Notes: generated by a model from the sequence alone, not told the origin. A stretch of 64,000 nucleotides of DNA from Nymphaea colorata (GCF_008831285.2 NC_045151.1:10964571-11028570), one strand, 5' to 3'. Counted from the stretch's first letter, positions 12,518 to 25,685 are shown. Program-made: numbers and translations.

Positions 12518-15500
12518 TGTGTGTGTGTGTGTGTGTGCGTGTGTGTATCAAAACAATATTCCTTTATAAGATTGTGCAAAACATGCCATACGATGTTTTT
12601 GATTTTTTTTCATTCTTCAGCAACTTGCAGTGCTCTCTCAATCTTTCTACAATATCAAATCTCAAAAAAAGCCCTACAAGACGCTCAAAAAGTAGGTGGG
12701 AGCCCCTTTCAGAGGAAAAACTAGTAGAAAAGCTTGCACAAGCAAATCATGACCAAAAGAAAGCTGTCTGGAATGGTTTTAAGGAAAGGGAGGCATTGGT
12801 AATCTTTTGGCTACTACTTCCCCCCATACTTGTATTTTATGCTACTTGTAACTGGATATTAAATGAATAGGCAGTCCGGTGCATGTAATTCTGTTTTATG
12901 CATTACATCATGTAGGTCCTTGTCAAACTTATTGCTTTTTCAGAAACCTTGTTGCTACTGTTGACAGTATGGTCTCAGCTCAGCTAAATTTCTAAAATCT
13001 CATGAATTTATCATGAGATGTTGAGAAAATAACATTAAAGGTAAAATATTGCAAGACACTGAGAGAACAGGAAATCATAGATCAACAGGCAAATAATATC
13101 ACCGAAGTTCGATTTTGTTTGCTTTTAGAAATAGCTTTCCCCATTTTTGCATTTCTTTTCAAATTTTCTGAGTCTTTCTAATGTGTGAGATCTTGCTAGG
13201 ATTTATTATAAGACCATTGCTGTCCAACATTTTCCTGCCTGAGATATAGCCAATGCCAACATTTGTGGCTATTGTTACTAGCGAATGATCTAGCTGGTGT
13301 TTTTTTCCTCATCCCCCTCTTGTTTAATTTGGCTGCAGGCTCCTACAGCTAAATATGATCCCAGGGAGAATGCTTGGGGTGGTACAAAGTCCTCAACTGA
13401 GCAGCAAAGCCTTCAACAGAAAAGCTTACGAAGGCCAGAAAAGAAGCAACGTGTCTTTGAAAATACAAACTCTGCTGAGAATGGGGATAATTCAAGTGAT
13501 AGTGACAAGGAGTCTGGTTTAACTGCGTATTACTCAGGTGCTGTTGCTTTGGCAAATTCACCTGAGGAAAAGAAGCGGCGTGAAAATCGCTTCAAGCGCT
13601 TTGAAGCTGTTCATGAACATGGGCATGTAAACAAGCAATATAAGCCGAAAGCTATTGGGGCTGGAAATTCTATTAGCAGAAGGGCTAGTGCCCTTTTGCT
13701 TGCCAAAGGTCATGAAGCTAGTTGTAGCAGGGCAGTGGAGGATTTTGATTGGGATGCACTCACTGTGAAAGGGACCTGCCAGGAGATTGAGAAACGCTAC
13801 TTGCGTCTTACTTCTGCACCTGATCCTGCCACTGTAATTGCTTGAAGCTCAAGATTCACTATTTCTTTTGGTGTCCTTAAGTTACTTTGAGTATTTTATT
13901 AGGCCTATGCACACAATAATGTAGTTCTGCAGGCAATTCGCATTTTGCATTAGATGTGAGTCTAACATGGTTGTTTTTCTGTCTTTGAAGGTAAGGCCTG
14001 AAGAGGTGCTAGTGAAAGCTCTTGAAATGGTTCAAAGCTCTCAAAAAAATTATCTATACAAGTGCGATCAATTGAAATCCATCCGTCAGGATCTCACTGT
14101 GCAGAGAATACGAAATGAGCTAACTGTAAAGGTGTGAAATGGATGGTGTGTTGTGGTGAAATGGATGGTGTGTTGTGGATCTTCCTGTTAGATTTGGATC
14201 AAAGTTCTTTCCTTGGTTCTCTTTCCTTTTCAAGCCTACTATGTTTCTTAAAGTTTTAGGTTATTCATGTTGTGAATGTGATTTAATTTTGGGTTTATTC
14301 TTTGTTCTTACTAATAGTGTTTGGACTAAGCTGGTTCTTGAAATTGCAAAGGCTTTTCCCTTTTTGGGTTTTTGTCCTCTTCTGCTTGTGCCTAACAGCA
14401 ATATTTCTTTGTCAGGTGTATGAGACTCATGCACGATTAGCACTTGAAGCTGGTGATCTGCCTGAGTTTAATCAGGTTGGAACCTTATTGACCTCACCTG
14501 GACTCTGTTGTTTTTTCCATGTTCAACGTTTTATGGTTGTGCATTATACAAAGTTACAAACACAAAAGGAATCACAAATTGTTCCTCTTTCCATGGGAAG
14601 AAAATTAGTGGAACTGATTCAGGATGCATGATAGTCAATGGTTTACCAATGATATTCAGTAAAGAATACTGGAGCACCAAAAGATTTTAGGAAGAAGCAG
14701 AATTGCGAAGTTTATTGGTTATCAAATGTCTCAATAGACAGGCCAAACTTGCCATTGGCTTTTTGTAGTTATATGGGAACAACCAATACTTTAACAGGCA
14801 TTTCATCTGGAATAACAATTTCCGACTTGAGGTGTCACTCCTATGTGGTTCTTAGAACATTGATCCAAGCTATACCTTTAGGCTTTAGTTACAATAGTCA
14901 CATTAGCATAGAAATGCAGAACATAATGCTCTGTTTAAGCTGTGAGGAGACAAATTCCCTATGTTTTTTATATTGGATGGACTTCATAGACCTTTGTGCC
15001 ACATGGGCTTCAGCCTAGCCTGCTTGCTACGTTTGAGTTTATTTTGTAAGAAGTAATGTGAATGTGGGTTTCTTTATCTTGCTCGTAACATTGGCAAAAG
15101 ATTAGAAGCTACTTGATCGGGGAAAGCTTTCTTTATTTATAAAAGCTATGAAATTGGGCTAATGAATTGGGTTGGAATATTGCTACCAAAAATGCAGTGT
15201 GATCTCTCCCGTCTTGATCTTCTTGATTCTTCATCACAAGCTTAGAACTATTTTAGGCTAGGCAAACATAAAATATGTGGTCCGTTATCCTTAAAAGTAT
15301 CTTTTCTTGGTTGTAGACTTGTAGTATAACCAACAATCAAGGGTTAGAAATTCCTGGCCAAGGGTTCACATGTGGATTCTTGGATCTACAAAGGAAAAAA
15401 AAAACTCTAATATGCTTGGTACTAACTGTGAGACCCTAGTAACAAATACAATGTATACCCTGATCACAATTTTAGCCTTCATTTTTCATCTTTCTTGTGC

Positions 15501-18500
15501 TCATCATATTAGGTAGGATATGAAAGTCATTTTGTGTTCAATGCTTTGTTTGTATAAAATCTTAAGTAATCATGAGATCAGCATTTTTTATCCCCTTTAT
15601 CGGTTGCAAAAGTGCTGGGCATGATAGGTGAGCGTGACTTATGGCTGTAATGTTGTTGTCAGTCTCAGGCTGAATCAGCTGATTACATATTATACTGGCC
15701 TGTCATTGGAACATGATAGCTGATGCCCTATGTCACATAGGTATCGGTGTGGGTACGTGTATGGACCATTTTAAAAAAACTTGGGTGCGGGGGTATGGAT
15801 TTTATATATATATATATATAACAACATAAAAATATCTATGACAAGTAAACAACATAGAACATATTTATCAACATAAACAAGTAACAACACAAAAGAAATA
15901 TACCAACGGCTCTTGCAGCAGTGTGTTTAAGAAACCTATGAAAAACTTTAAGCATATGGACAAAATGCATATCAATCTCAAAGTCATCTGCTACATATAT
16001 TGCAAAGTTGCAATGAAATGAGGAAAATCATCTACCAAACAACTGAGCAGCCCATTAGACGGTCAAATACGAACCACAACTCAACATTGTGGAATTGGAA
16101 TCTAAGTGCTAAATGTTGAAATGGAATGGGTCAGTTAAGAAAATAACATAGGAGCATGCACAGACACACGGTTATATGAAAAAAAAAATGATTACATATA
16201 AATGTAAAAGAGAAAGGGCGGACAATATGATTTTCGAAGACGAATGGTTGATGCAGGTCATAGAAGAAGGGCAGACGATTCTACACTTGCCGGTAGAAGT
16301 AAACGAATAGATTGCTGGACAACGGGAGACTGCCGGAAAAAAAAAGAAGCTTAAATATGAAGCTTTAACAAAAAATGCCCAAATCAGTCAATGGAGAAGT
16401 TGATGAACAACAGCAACTGCATTGCCCTTCACCGGCGACATTGCTTCTCGCTAGAAACTGACTGACACCAGTCAATAGAGCAGTCAATGTTGCCGGAGAA
16501 CTCCACATGCGCTGCTGGTGTCGGTCATACATAGAATCCTTGACCAAAGTTGAGGGTTTGTGTTTTGTTTAAAAGTAAAAAAAAGCCCTAATTTATAGAT
16601 AGTTTTGGACTCGGTCAACTTTGACCGAGTCTGAAAAATGCTAGGTACGTACCTGGGTACGTTGATCGTACCCGGTATGGTCAAACACGTACCCAAGCCG
16701 CACCCAAGTGCATACCGATATCATACCGGTACGGTACTGGTACTGCTCCTTAAGAGCAGTACCCGTGTGACACAGCTGATGCCGATTTTTGATATTTTCA
16801 TATTCAAAATTTTTAGCTACGTTCATTTAGTTCTCATTTTCTTCAAATGTATCAATAGTGGCCCTTATTTATGGCCAATGTTGGCTATTTGTATGATATT
16901 TTAAAACAATTCACCCTCTATACTGGTCTAACAACATTGACAGTAAGTGGAGGACTAGATTGTGTGGCACATTGTTGTGCCTGAATTTTCTCACAGCGCT
17001 TCATCCTTGTTGACTTCTTGGAAAGTCATTCATCATTTTTTCCTTTATTGATCACAAGCTAATTGATTTCTTTGGAGATAATTCTGTGGTATAAGCTATA
17101 AATATGGATGTAAAGTTTTTAAGTTTTGGTATGATGTGGATGCTACTAAATCTGATTAAGCAGATATAGTGTCACCGGTCTTGTTTTATATTCAGGCTTG
17201 AATGAGAAAAAGCTCAACTTAATTTGAGTTTAATTGTGAACAGAAGATTGATTCTGAGTTCGAATTGAGATTTTATCAACTCAATCCTGTAAATTGGAAT
17301 AAAATTGACTAGGTTTCACCTTATTTCATGTGCTTGTGAAGCAGGTGGTTGATGGTTGATACCATTCAGCATCAGATAGGATTCATGTTCTCAACCAAAT
17401 CAGCGTCCAAATTCAAAATTTAAAATGTCCCACTCTAATGTACTTCATGTTTCCCAAGTCGTTTGAATATCTCCCAAAACCAGAACTATTGGCATCCCTG
17501 GTTGGGGACTCGTCTGTTTCAATGTTACACAGAATCTTACGTCATTAGCTGATTTTGCCTATGGATTTTGGAACATTTGGGTATTTTATGCAATTGTTCG
17601 TGTTGCTTCCATGAACAGATAACTCATGGTGTATATATGAGATAACCATCTGTTTTTAAGTTGGATACTTTCCAGGTGATTAAGTACAGGCTAAAACTTG
17701 ATGAATTGATTAATAGGTTTCTTAAAAAAGAATGTAGTATCTTCAGAACTTAGAAAAAACAAAACAAAATAATTTGCACTTTGAAACATGGTGAAATATT
17801 AAAATAAGTTTTAACTAGGGAGTTTACTTTATTGATGCTTGGAGGTTATTAATGGAAATTTTAACTAATTTAGTGGACGTGTTATCTGCTTTCTTCAATC
17901 AAGTGTCATGCAAAATTTAAGATCGAGAACCTATGTTTTTTTCAGTAACTACCATCTGAAGCTTTTGTTTTCATAGCTGATCACATTCTTCTTCTTTGTT
18001 CTTTTTATATTTTGGTGATTTGCAGTGCCAATCGCAACTTAAAGGCTTGTACGCTGAAGGAAATTATGGGTGCCATCTGGAGTTTGCTGCTTATAATTTG
18101 CTTTGTGTTATTTTGCATTCAAACAACAATAGAGACCTTTCATCTTTGATGTCAAGGTTTGTCTACTCTTGCATGACATGCTCTTCAAGCTTGTGTTTGT
18201 GATATCATCTTATTTGATTATCATTCAGTGGCCTGATATGCTTACTTGTCATACAAATTTTATGTTATTAATGACGTATGGTTGAATTTGAAAAGTAACA
18301 GACGAGGCCTACCATTTGTGCATAAGGTATCAATTCAAAATTTCGATTATACAATCTGGTAGTGACTATCAGACTAGGTTTACCATTTGAAGCAGCTGTG
18401 GCTGTGAGATGCATGTATGTGCATCAATCTCCCATGGGAAAGGGAGATGAGTAGTGCAGGATAAAATATGTGTGCTATTTCTTTGAATGAGGCCATCCTG

Positions 18501-21171
18501 TGGGCATAGACACATTCAGAATTTTTAGCACACATAAGTAAACCCCAAGTGTCATCTTAAGTACAACTCTTGAACAACAAATCCTGAATCATTACATGAT
18601 TAAAAAAGTCATCAGTATGGTGGGAATGCGGTATCATGTCTTCCTTTATAGTGAGCTTCTTAATGTTTTGAGAATGGGGCACCACGTTCCTCCATCTGCA
18701 TTAATGCATTCAACATCTTTTATAAGTCCTAAATTTTCAATTATATATGCTCTTTGCCCTTTTTCAATTTTCCAAGCATTTTGGTCTGTGAATGATGGAA
18801 AATGATTTTAAAGACCTGAAATGTAATTGAGGTCTTTTCAAGAAACTTAAATGACGCATACACGTCATGCCCTTTTAAGTTAAAAAATAACAAAAACATC
18901 TGAGTACCAATACAAAAAATTGGAGCACTAATAGTTACTTTGTGTCCTATGAGGCACTTACTACAAACTGTAAATATTTGCACAAGCAACATGAAGGTTT
19001 TGCCTGTTATTTTTGTCTTTGGTAATTCAAAGGAAGCACCTGTAAGCATAATACTAAAAATCTGTAAGCTTAGATAAATCTGGTTTATTTTATCAATTGC
19101 ACATGTTTGGGGTTCACTTCTATTTTTTACACTTTTTATTCTTTTAGTAACTCAACTTCTTAGTTTTTGTAATTACTTTGTATCTCAATGGTCAATTATC
19201 TGGTTGAGCTTAGGCACTGAGAGATGCTGAGAAACTATGTTACTTTTGCCACTGAGTAGTATTTAATAGGTGGTAAATAATTAAAGTTTGTCTTCAGATT
19301 TTAGTTATTGTAGTATTGAAGCCTATTTTCTTGTATATAGTTGTTCATTTATTTCCAGTTAATTCACCAAACCTATTTAGGCAAAGCTTAAGCCTCTGGA
19401 CAGAAGAAACTGTGGGGTATGAAAGGTGGAAGCCTTTTAAGTTTTTAACCCTCACAGATAGTTTTCAATCACCATAATGCTGGGTTAGCAGTTCATTGTA
19501 TTTTGGAGTTCCATTCTTTTACTTCTTAATAACTCATCACCTTGCTGTACTTTTGTGACAGGTTATCACCAGAAGCGAAGAATGATAAGGCTGTCAAACA
19601 TGCCTTAGCAGTTCGCGCAGCTGTAGCATCTGGAAATTATGTTATGTTTTTTAGGCTGTACAAGACAGCACCAAATTTGAATAGTTGCCTTATGGGTACT
19701 CAAGTGTTCACTTGATGCTATAATTTTTGTCATTATCATTATTTATTAATTATTCTTCTATTTGTTTTAGGCCTTTACATGGAGAAAATGCGGTTTGAAG
19801 CTGTGAGGTGCATGTCACGGGCATATCGTCCTGCAGTGCCAGTAGCATTTGTGGCTCGAGTTCTGGGATTTGTGGATATAGTGCCTGTGAAAGGTGAGGA
19901 TGCAGATGGTTTATCAGAATGTGAGGAATGGTTGAGGGCTCATGGTGCGAGCCTTCATGACGACCAGGGTGGGGAACTAGTGTTGGACACCAAGGTATGT
20001 TCGCTATATCTGAAGACTGAAGATTTTTTTTTTTAAAGCTAACCTGGCACTAACAAGGTAGATGAGTTCATTACAAGACTCGGGATACTTCACCACTGTC
20101 TGCATAAATTAGCCAGCAATAGAGACATGTCATGTTATTTCAATTACCGAGTAAATGTCCAAGCAAACATGAAGATGACTTCTGTGGGATCAGGGGTGAA
20201 TTGTTGATACTCGCAGGAGCTACTATCGACTTAACGGGAAGCATAGAAACCCAAAACCTTTCTGTGTACTTTTTGTCTTAATTTGCAATTTTGCATAAAT
20301 GATATCCCACCTTTTCCCTCTAAGTGATAGATGCTTTCTATGTTAAAGAAGAGTTTGATTTAATTTGTTTTTTTTTCTTCCAGTCGAAATTTATTCAACA
20401 TTAAAAACTGAAATTTTATCTATGAAATGTGATATTTTCTTCATTTGGAGTATTTGGTCCTTGTGTCTGTGGGAGATCCACATGCCTGATGGGGTTGACT
20501 TGAGTTAGTCGCACCAATTCTGGTGGAATTAAATTGACATCTTATGGTTTTCCTTTGTGAGGGAAGGTTCAGGCGTATTCCTATTCTATAAGGGATAAAT
20601 TTGGTATTCTCATTGTCATCAAGTTCCCACACAATTTCCATATAAAGGTACCTCAATCACTGCTGTCTTGTCTCCTTTGCACACCATGGAAGTGGCAACA
20701 TATCAAATGCAAAATCCTTCCCACAATTAAGGAAATGCTTGAGTGTCTTTCATTTATCAGAAATGAAGGGCATCTAAAAGAGTGATCGGATAGACTTTAT
20801 AGTTCCTTTCCCAACAGGGAAGCAAAAGGATGTAAACGAGTTGGTCACAACCAGAACTGATGAATTTTAGATACAAACAGAATTGCAATTTGATAAGGTG
20901 GTTTTTCCCACTATTCCTAACAAGAGAGAAGTTTTCTGCTTTCTGGAGAGTGTTGCATGTAGTTATCGGGTGTGACTTTTGCTATATTAGTGATTTATGT
21001 TTGCCTTATGATTTGAAATTGTTTAAGAGACTGTCTTCAGCTTTAAGAAACTGTCTTCATCGTGAAAATTTTCAGGCAACAGCATCCAGCCTTTACATGC
21101 CAGACCCAGATGACGCAGTTGCACATGGTGATGCAAATCTTGCTGTGAATGACTTCCTCACAAGGACGTAG
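5995..21171 (+). CDS. SAC3A: SAC3/GANP family protein, plant SAC3A type (12 coding exons, about 960 aa)
   Basis: Predicted mRNA-export or mRNA-processing factor related to the TREX-2 subunit SAC3, yeast Thp3 and animal LENG8. Exons: 5995-6780, 9825-10259, 10456-10557, 11190-11290, 12621-12798, 13339-13833, 13991-14131, 14416-14475, 18026-18156, 19562-19695, 19771-19994, 21076-21171. All junctions are GT/AG and keep frame. Residues 1-262 form a low-complexity Tyr/Ser/Asn/Gly/Gln-rich region. Basic motif SPTRRSKSRWEPL lies near 490-503, a Lys/Arg-rich segment follows, then DWDALTVKGTCQEIEKRYL near 668-686. The SAC3/GANP helical domain covers about 697-905 (KNYLYKCDQLKSIRQDLTVQ; VYETHARLALEAGDLPEFNQ; VRAAVASGNYVMFFRLYKTAP). 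The C-terminus ends VNDFLTRT. Length is near the Arabidopsis homologue's roughly 1,000 residues, so 30-45 N-terminal residues may be missing. The ATG at 5995 is the first in-frame one after the acceptor at 5920; in-frame stops lie at 5935 and 5944. Family assignment is sure; the start and the 'A' paralogue label are less so. Confidence 0.9.
7091..7389. repeat. Direct tandem duplication, period about 148 bp
   Basis: Two diverged copies stand head to tail. Copy 1 begins GTTCAGTTCTTC near 7091 and copy 2 begins with the same motif near 7240. Both contain the landmarks GTGCATGTAGTAAT, CTTTTTGTTTCAAACC and GAATAACAAGTAGTGAGAAG. Substitutions and small indels show that the duplication is not very recent. 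Confidence 0.75.
7390..7760. mobile_element. GTAC-rich MITE-like element
   Basis: The left end (AAGTCACATGGGTAC) and the reverse complement of the right end (AAGTTACATGGATAAGGGTAC) form imperfect terminal inverted repeats, followed by GTACC/GGTAC-rich sub-terminal DNA. Similar ends occur at 15728-16773 and about 30710-30930. It includes a CA repeat at about 7650-7671. Confidence 0.45.
9051..9093. repeat. GA dinucleotide microsatellite
   Basis: An uninterrupted run of about 21 GA units inside a SAC3A intron. Confidence 0.95.
9215..9461 (+). mobile_element. Possible solo LTR (Ty1/copia-like)
   Basis: The segment starts TGTAAT and ends ACCA. It contains a TATA-like GGTATATAAGCC near 9397-9408, followed by a TCTTCAATATAAGATT-type tail. 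This layout is typical of short plant copia LTRs. No primer-binding site, second LTR or target duplication is visible, so the call rests on layout alone. Confidence 0.3.
12455..12546. repeat. Compound microsatellite (CT, TA, GTAT, GT)
   Basis: Four adjoining simple-repeat blocks: CT (about 12455-12472), TA (about 12472-12490), GTAT (about 12491-12520) and GT (about 12520-12546). They end about 75 bp before the acceptor of the SAC3A exon starting at 12621. Confidence 0.95.
14136..14179. repeat. 22-bp tandem duplication at the start of a SAC3A intron
   Basis: GAAATGGATGGTGTGTTGTG occurs twice head to tail, just after the donor at 14132. It differs in the last base of the unit (T versus A). Confidence 0.85.
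14476..18025 (+). other. Long SAC3A intron (3.55 kb)
   Basis: The intron separates the exon ending ...GDLPEFNQ from the one starting CQSQLKGLYAEG. Its main recognisable content is the MITE at 15728-16773. The open frames inside it have no domain signature. Confidence 0.7.
15728..16773. mobile_element. 1.05-kb non-autonomous DNA transposon (MITE, Mutator-like?)
   Basis: The element is flanked by an exact 10-bp direct repeat AGCTGATGCC (15718-15727 and 16774-16783). Its ends are imperfect inverted repeats: ATGTCACATAGGTA at the left against GTGTCACACGGGTA from the right. Sub-terminal DNA is full of GGTACG/CGTACC motifs. No transposase frame is present. A 9-10-bp duplication points to a Mutator-like mobiliser, but that superfamily assignment is inference. 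Confidence 0.75.
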
Positions 21172-22400
21172 TGGTATGTGCTTATATTCTCTTTTCTTCC
21201 TTCTCATAAGTAAAATTCTTTGTGATTGCTGGTCTCTTAGCACTTCTTTTCTGCTTAAATTAAGCCAGCATTTGCCTTTGCCGGGGTAGCTTTAGCAAGT
21301 GGAAGGTAATCTTTTTGTTGACTGTTCTTGTTCCATGTGGTTAAATGTACAGGAGGGTGTGGTATAAATGCTTTGTTTGCTTGGGGGGAGAGCATTAATA
21401 CATTCATTGTTATCCTTGTTATCAGGTGGTTACGCTACAGAACCACAACGTTAGCCTTTCTCCTCAGCAATCATGGTTGCTGATTTCCATATTGTTCATC
21501 TCTTGTAAATGACAATGCTATAGAATATATGACAGTTAATGAAATTTTTGCCTCCAGCAAATCCTGCTTAAACTCTGTAGCGTGTGGTATACTTTTTTAT
21601 GATGTGAGGACCATGTTTCATACTATTAAAATTACTCAAGGGCTCAGAAGAATAGGAAGCTTTTAGAACTTGGAAGGCATGCCCCTTGCAATCTTGCCTC
21701 GAGAATAAACTTATCAAATATATGTTTCTGGTTTCAGCTATTAAGAATGAGGCTTAAGCATATCTGCAGGAGAAGCGGAAGATGCAGTTATATGGTCGTG
21801 GCTGACAATTCTTTTTATGGTTCATTTTATTGTTATAGTCCCTCTTTGCAATGCATCTCATGCCCTGATGCTAGTGCACTTTCTTGTTCTGGCAATTATG
21901 GCTCGGATGAACCTTTGGGCTGACTTGTTGCCATTGATTGCAAATTGATGGAAATTGCAGTGCTCAAGGTCCCTTTTCTATCTGATTCTTGCAGGCACTT
22001 TCTATGAAGATTGATACATCAAAACAAATTGGTTTCACCGTCTTAACCCAGGTAGCGGGTGAAAGGTGCAAGTCTGCTAGTCGTTGGCGCATAAGATACT
22101 AAGCACGCGGTGAATTTGCAGTACGCAGGTGGATGAAGCAATTCCGGAAAATGGAAACTGTACTCATTCTTGGAGACCATGCAGCATGCTCATATTATAT
22201 GATTTTTCATTGGTGAAGCCGTTCATCACAAACAGATGGTTGGCCCTTCGAGAATCTCATAATTTCAGAAAGGAAGGCTTGTAAGATAGCGAGAGGCCGA
22301 CATTTGTAACAAACAAGTGTACAAATAAATAAGATTTGGTTGGATTCCCATTTGTATCCAGCCAATTTTTGGATATCTATCGTAAGATACTATTGATGTA
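21172..22400 (+). other. Putative 3' UTR region of SAC3A
   Basis: After the TAG there is a possible 3' UTR donor (TG/GTATGT, 21174). The best polyadenylation-type signal is AATAAATAAG at about 22324-22333. No further conserved coding sequence is visible. The exact 3' end and any UTR splicing cannot be set from sequence alone. Confidence 0.4.
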
Positions 22401-24160
22401 TCCAGATCAGCTGTATTTGCTTAACTGGTTATCTTTCCTTGGTTGTTCTAGTATAATTCAATGTTGGTGCTTGTCCGCCAATGGGTTTTAGCTATTTAAT
22501 TTATTTGTCTCATGTTGGACAAAATATCTTGTTTGGTCATGGTAGCCGGAATCCGCAGGTTCTGCCCTTTGAAGTCATCCTGTTCCAATTAAATTTGGAA
22601 CACGGGAAGTCAAGTAGGTTATAAATCTTTTCAGCCAATGCTTGTCCTGAACTTAGGGGTGACAATTCTTTGTTTGTATTTTTTTTAGTTTAGATATATT
22701 TCTTTGTTTGTTTTTTCCTTTTTGTAGGATGAGAAGTTTGATGTTCAAGAGGAACGTTATCCAATCAATCTGTCGCCCGTATCAGCCCTCGTAAATGCAC
22801 CAGGCTGCAAAGTCCCTGGTTTTGTTCTGGCGTGATTTTCTGAGTCAGAGCATTATTTGCCATTGAGTTTTGAATCCCCAGAATAACCTAGATACACAGA
22901 ATTCTCGTAAGATACTATAAAGCAAATCTTCATCAAACAACCCATGATGCAGTGTTGAGGCACTGAAATGGGATCAGATCTTAACGTTAAGAAAGAGGAA
23001 GGTTTTGCAGCTCATCTCAATGATAAAGGAAGCCAGCGTCGGAAGGTTTTGCAGCTCATCTCAATGATAAAGGAAGCCAGCGTCCGGGGATTATTGAAAG
23101 CAGAAGGCCCAGGCCTGACAGATCTGGCCAACGAGGCACCAAAATGCTAGCTGGGAGGGGGAAATTCTAATGTATGAAGATAGATTGATCAAGCAAAGTG
23201 TGGACTAGATACTCAACAGGCTGAATCGCACAGAGCGGGGTTCATCGCCCCTGCATCCTTTTTTGTTTTCACAGAGAGCGGGTTGTTTGCTCTCTTGTTT
23301 TTTGGATCTTGTCTAATGATCAGCATTCCACCTCCCTGTATATCATTTTGTTCTGTACATACCCATAGTTTGACAACAAAGGATGGGAGCCTACCTTCCA
23401 GCAAAACTTGTCCATTGGGCCTGGCGATTATACTCTTTGAAAGGTTGGATTTAGAAGAAGTGAAAACAAAAATCTAACCAAGGATTTAGAGAAAGTGAAC
23501 AAAAATCTAACCCAACTGCACATATAAATATTTACAGAGTGGATGTACACGCAAGCATACATGCACGTTTTCCCCAATGAGGGAATCGGAATTTCACAAA
23601 ATTACGGTTCACCCAAAGTATCCCCCACCAAGGGAGAGCTTTGACAAGTACTTGTTTTCTCCATAGCCGCAACGAAATTACAATTTACTCAGAGGACCCC
23701 ATCAAGGGAGAGTTTCGTCAAATACCTGTTTTCCTGGAGCTCCAATTCATTAGTCACCTCCTCCTCGTAGAGGACCCTAAATTTAAAAGAGTGAGGAAAA
23801 AGAGACTAAATTGCCATTGACACTAACACACCCTCACATTGGAAAAACTGAGGCTACAAGGATGTCCAGTAGCATTCACGAAGTTCATGTCGCGGTGCTA
23901 TTCTTGGATAAGTTTTCAAAATGGAGTTTGTTATAAAATAAGTACAAGATTAAGGATGAGACTGAAACATAAGGAATAGGATGGGACTCTAACCATGGAC
24001 TACAACTGGATTGGAAACATATGGAATAGAATGGGACTATAACCATGTACTACAACAACTGGATTGGGTATATCTTCTGAAAATTGGGCTATACATTGCT
24101 CTAGTGATCAAGGCAACACCAAAAAAAAAAAAAAGGGTTGCCTGTAAGTACAACTGATTT
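22400..24160. other. Intergenic DNA between the convergent genes
   Basis: Holds a 44-bp tandem duplication (22998-23085) and otherwise no recognised element or gene. The 60-codon frame at 22968-23150 owes much of its length to the duplication and has no family signature. Confidence 0.5.
22998..23085. repeat. 44-bp perfect tandem duplication
   Basis: Two head-to-tail copies (22998-23041 and 23042-23085), each starting GAAGGTTTTGCAGCTCATCT. They are identical except for the last base. The unit is not a multiple of three. Confidence 0.95.
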
Positions 24161-25642
24161 CTAAGTCTCAGGGTCTGAGAAATAAACTGGACTTCCGTTT
24201 TCTTCCATGGTAGCAGATGCAAATGACTCGGCAGAATGAACACTCGAACTTATACTAATGTTATCTGAATCAGAGTTTTCCAGGATATGTATGTGCTCAT
24301 CAAGTTCTGATAGCTCAAACGAACCCATCAGAAGCTTGTTCATTGCTGACTTAGCAGCTTCAATGAACCACTCATCTTCAGGAAGTGCACTGTATAATAA
24401 TTCCACGTCAGGAAAAAACAAATCTGAAGAATTAAAAGTGACATGAAGTAACATACCTTTGAGGATCTATTCCTTTTGTTGAAAAAGTGCCTATAGCCCT
24501 ATCCATGATAGTTAAGGCAATCTGGTGTACATTTCGGGAAGGGTAGCCTCCACACACAGATATTTGGACAATGAAATGCATGTCAAAGATAAACTGAAAG
24601 GAAAAATTCAAGTTCACACAGGTCAAGAAGCTGCAAGAATTTGAGCCAAACAAGCACAATAAAGTTCAACTATAGTGGAGGAAATATGACCCCATAAGAA
24701 AGTAGGAAATAAATTTAAAGTTACTATTGGACAAAACATGGTGCAGTGGTTAAACAATCAAAGTATCATATAAGCAGTTCTTTTGGTAAGAACGGAAGAG
24801 AAAACAATGACGAACATATGAGCGAAAATTGACTGCACATTTCAGGATAACATATGAATAACCTGCTTAGTGCTTATATATCCATTGAACGTAAGTTGTC
24901 AAAGTTGAATATGACTGAGACCAGATGCAGTGGTTCAACCCAAAACTGACTCAAACATCAACTCCAGCAAATCCAACACATGTTATAGTTTTCTTCAGTT
25001 GGTACATAAAAGTATTACGAACCAAAACACAAAATAATAGATACCATTAATCACAGATAGTAGATACTCAACTATTCCCAGTCATTCTCACACATTGGAT
25101 GCAAATCGACTCCTTAAGGAACACGTCAAAATGGTTCTGAAAATTAATTGTCCAGCCAAAAATTAAGTTGAACACCCAGTTTGATAGACTACAATTTGTT
25201 CTATTGCTTCAACAGCAAGCCAAAGAGTCTGTGTGGTGTTCTTTTGGTTCCGCAGTGTTAGTTTTTCTGCTTTTCCTCCTTGTGGTTGGTTATTTCAAGT
25301 TAGTCTACCATTCTTCTGGCGAGAATGTCAAAATGCCTTCTCGAGGTCGGTCAGAGATCGCGAGGTCAGAGTGCACTTCTCCGAGAATAGCTTGTCCATC
25401 CTGCTCTTGAGCCAGCTTCTCATTTGCAACAACATTCAAACCCCCTTACCATCCATGGTGCTGTGACAGACCCAAATAGAAGAGGGTGTTGCCTCCAGTG
25501 AAACCTGCTCTCTTCATTAGACTCACAGATGTTCCTTACCACAGGTTTTTCTTGCTCAACATGAAATATAGGATAGGATTTCCCATAGACTTGACATGTT
25601 CTGCATACGTACAAGGCAACAAATCTCCCGGCTGCCGAATGT

Positions 25643-25685
<43 letters not shown>

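Noticed and set aside
12352-12870. 172-codon open frame spanning the compound microsatellite
   Set aside because: Its first half is simple repeat translated as YIYIY/CMYVC. Only the part from 12621 to 12798 is real, as a SAC3A exon with its own splice sites.
24412-24432. Alternative acceptor before the last EXO84C exon (TTCTTCAG upstream of ATTTGTTTTTTCC)
   Set aside because: Joining it to the preceding exon (phase 2) gives an immediate stop; the acceptor at 24390 gives [13 protein letters not shown], the expected family sequence.
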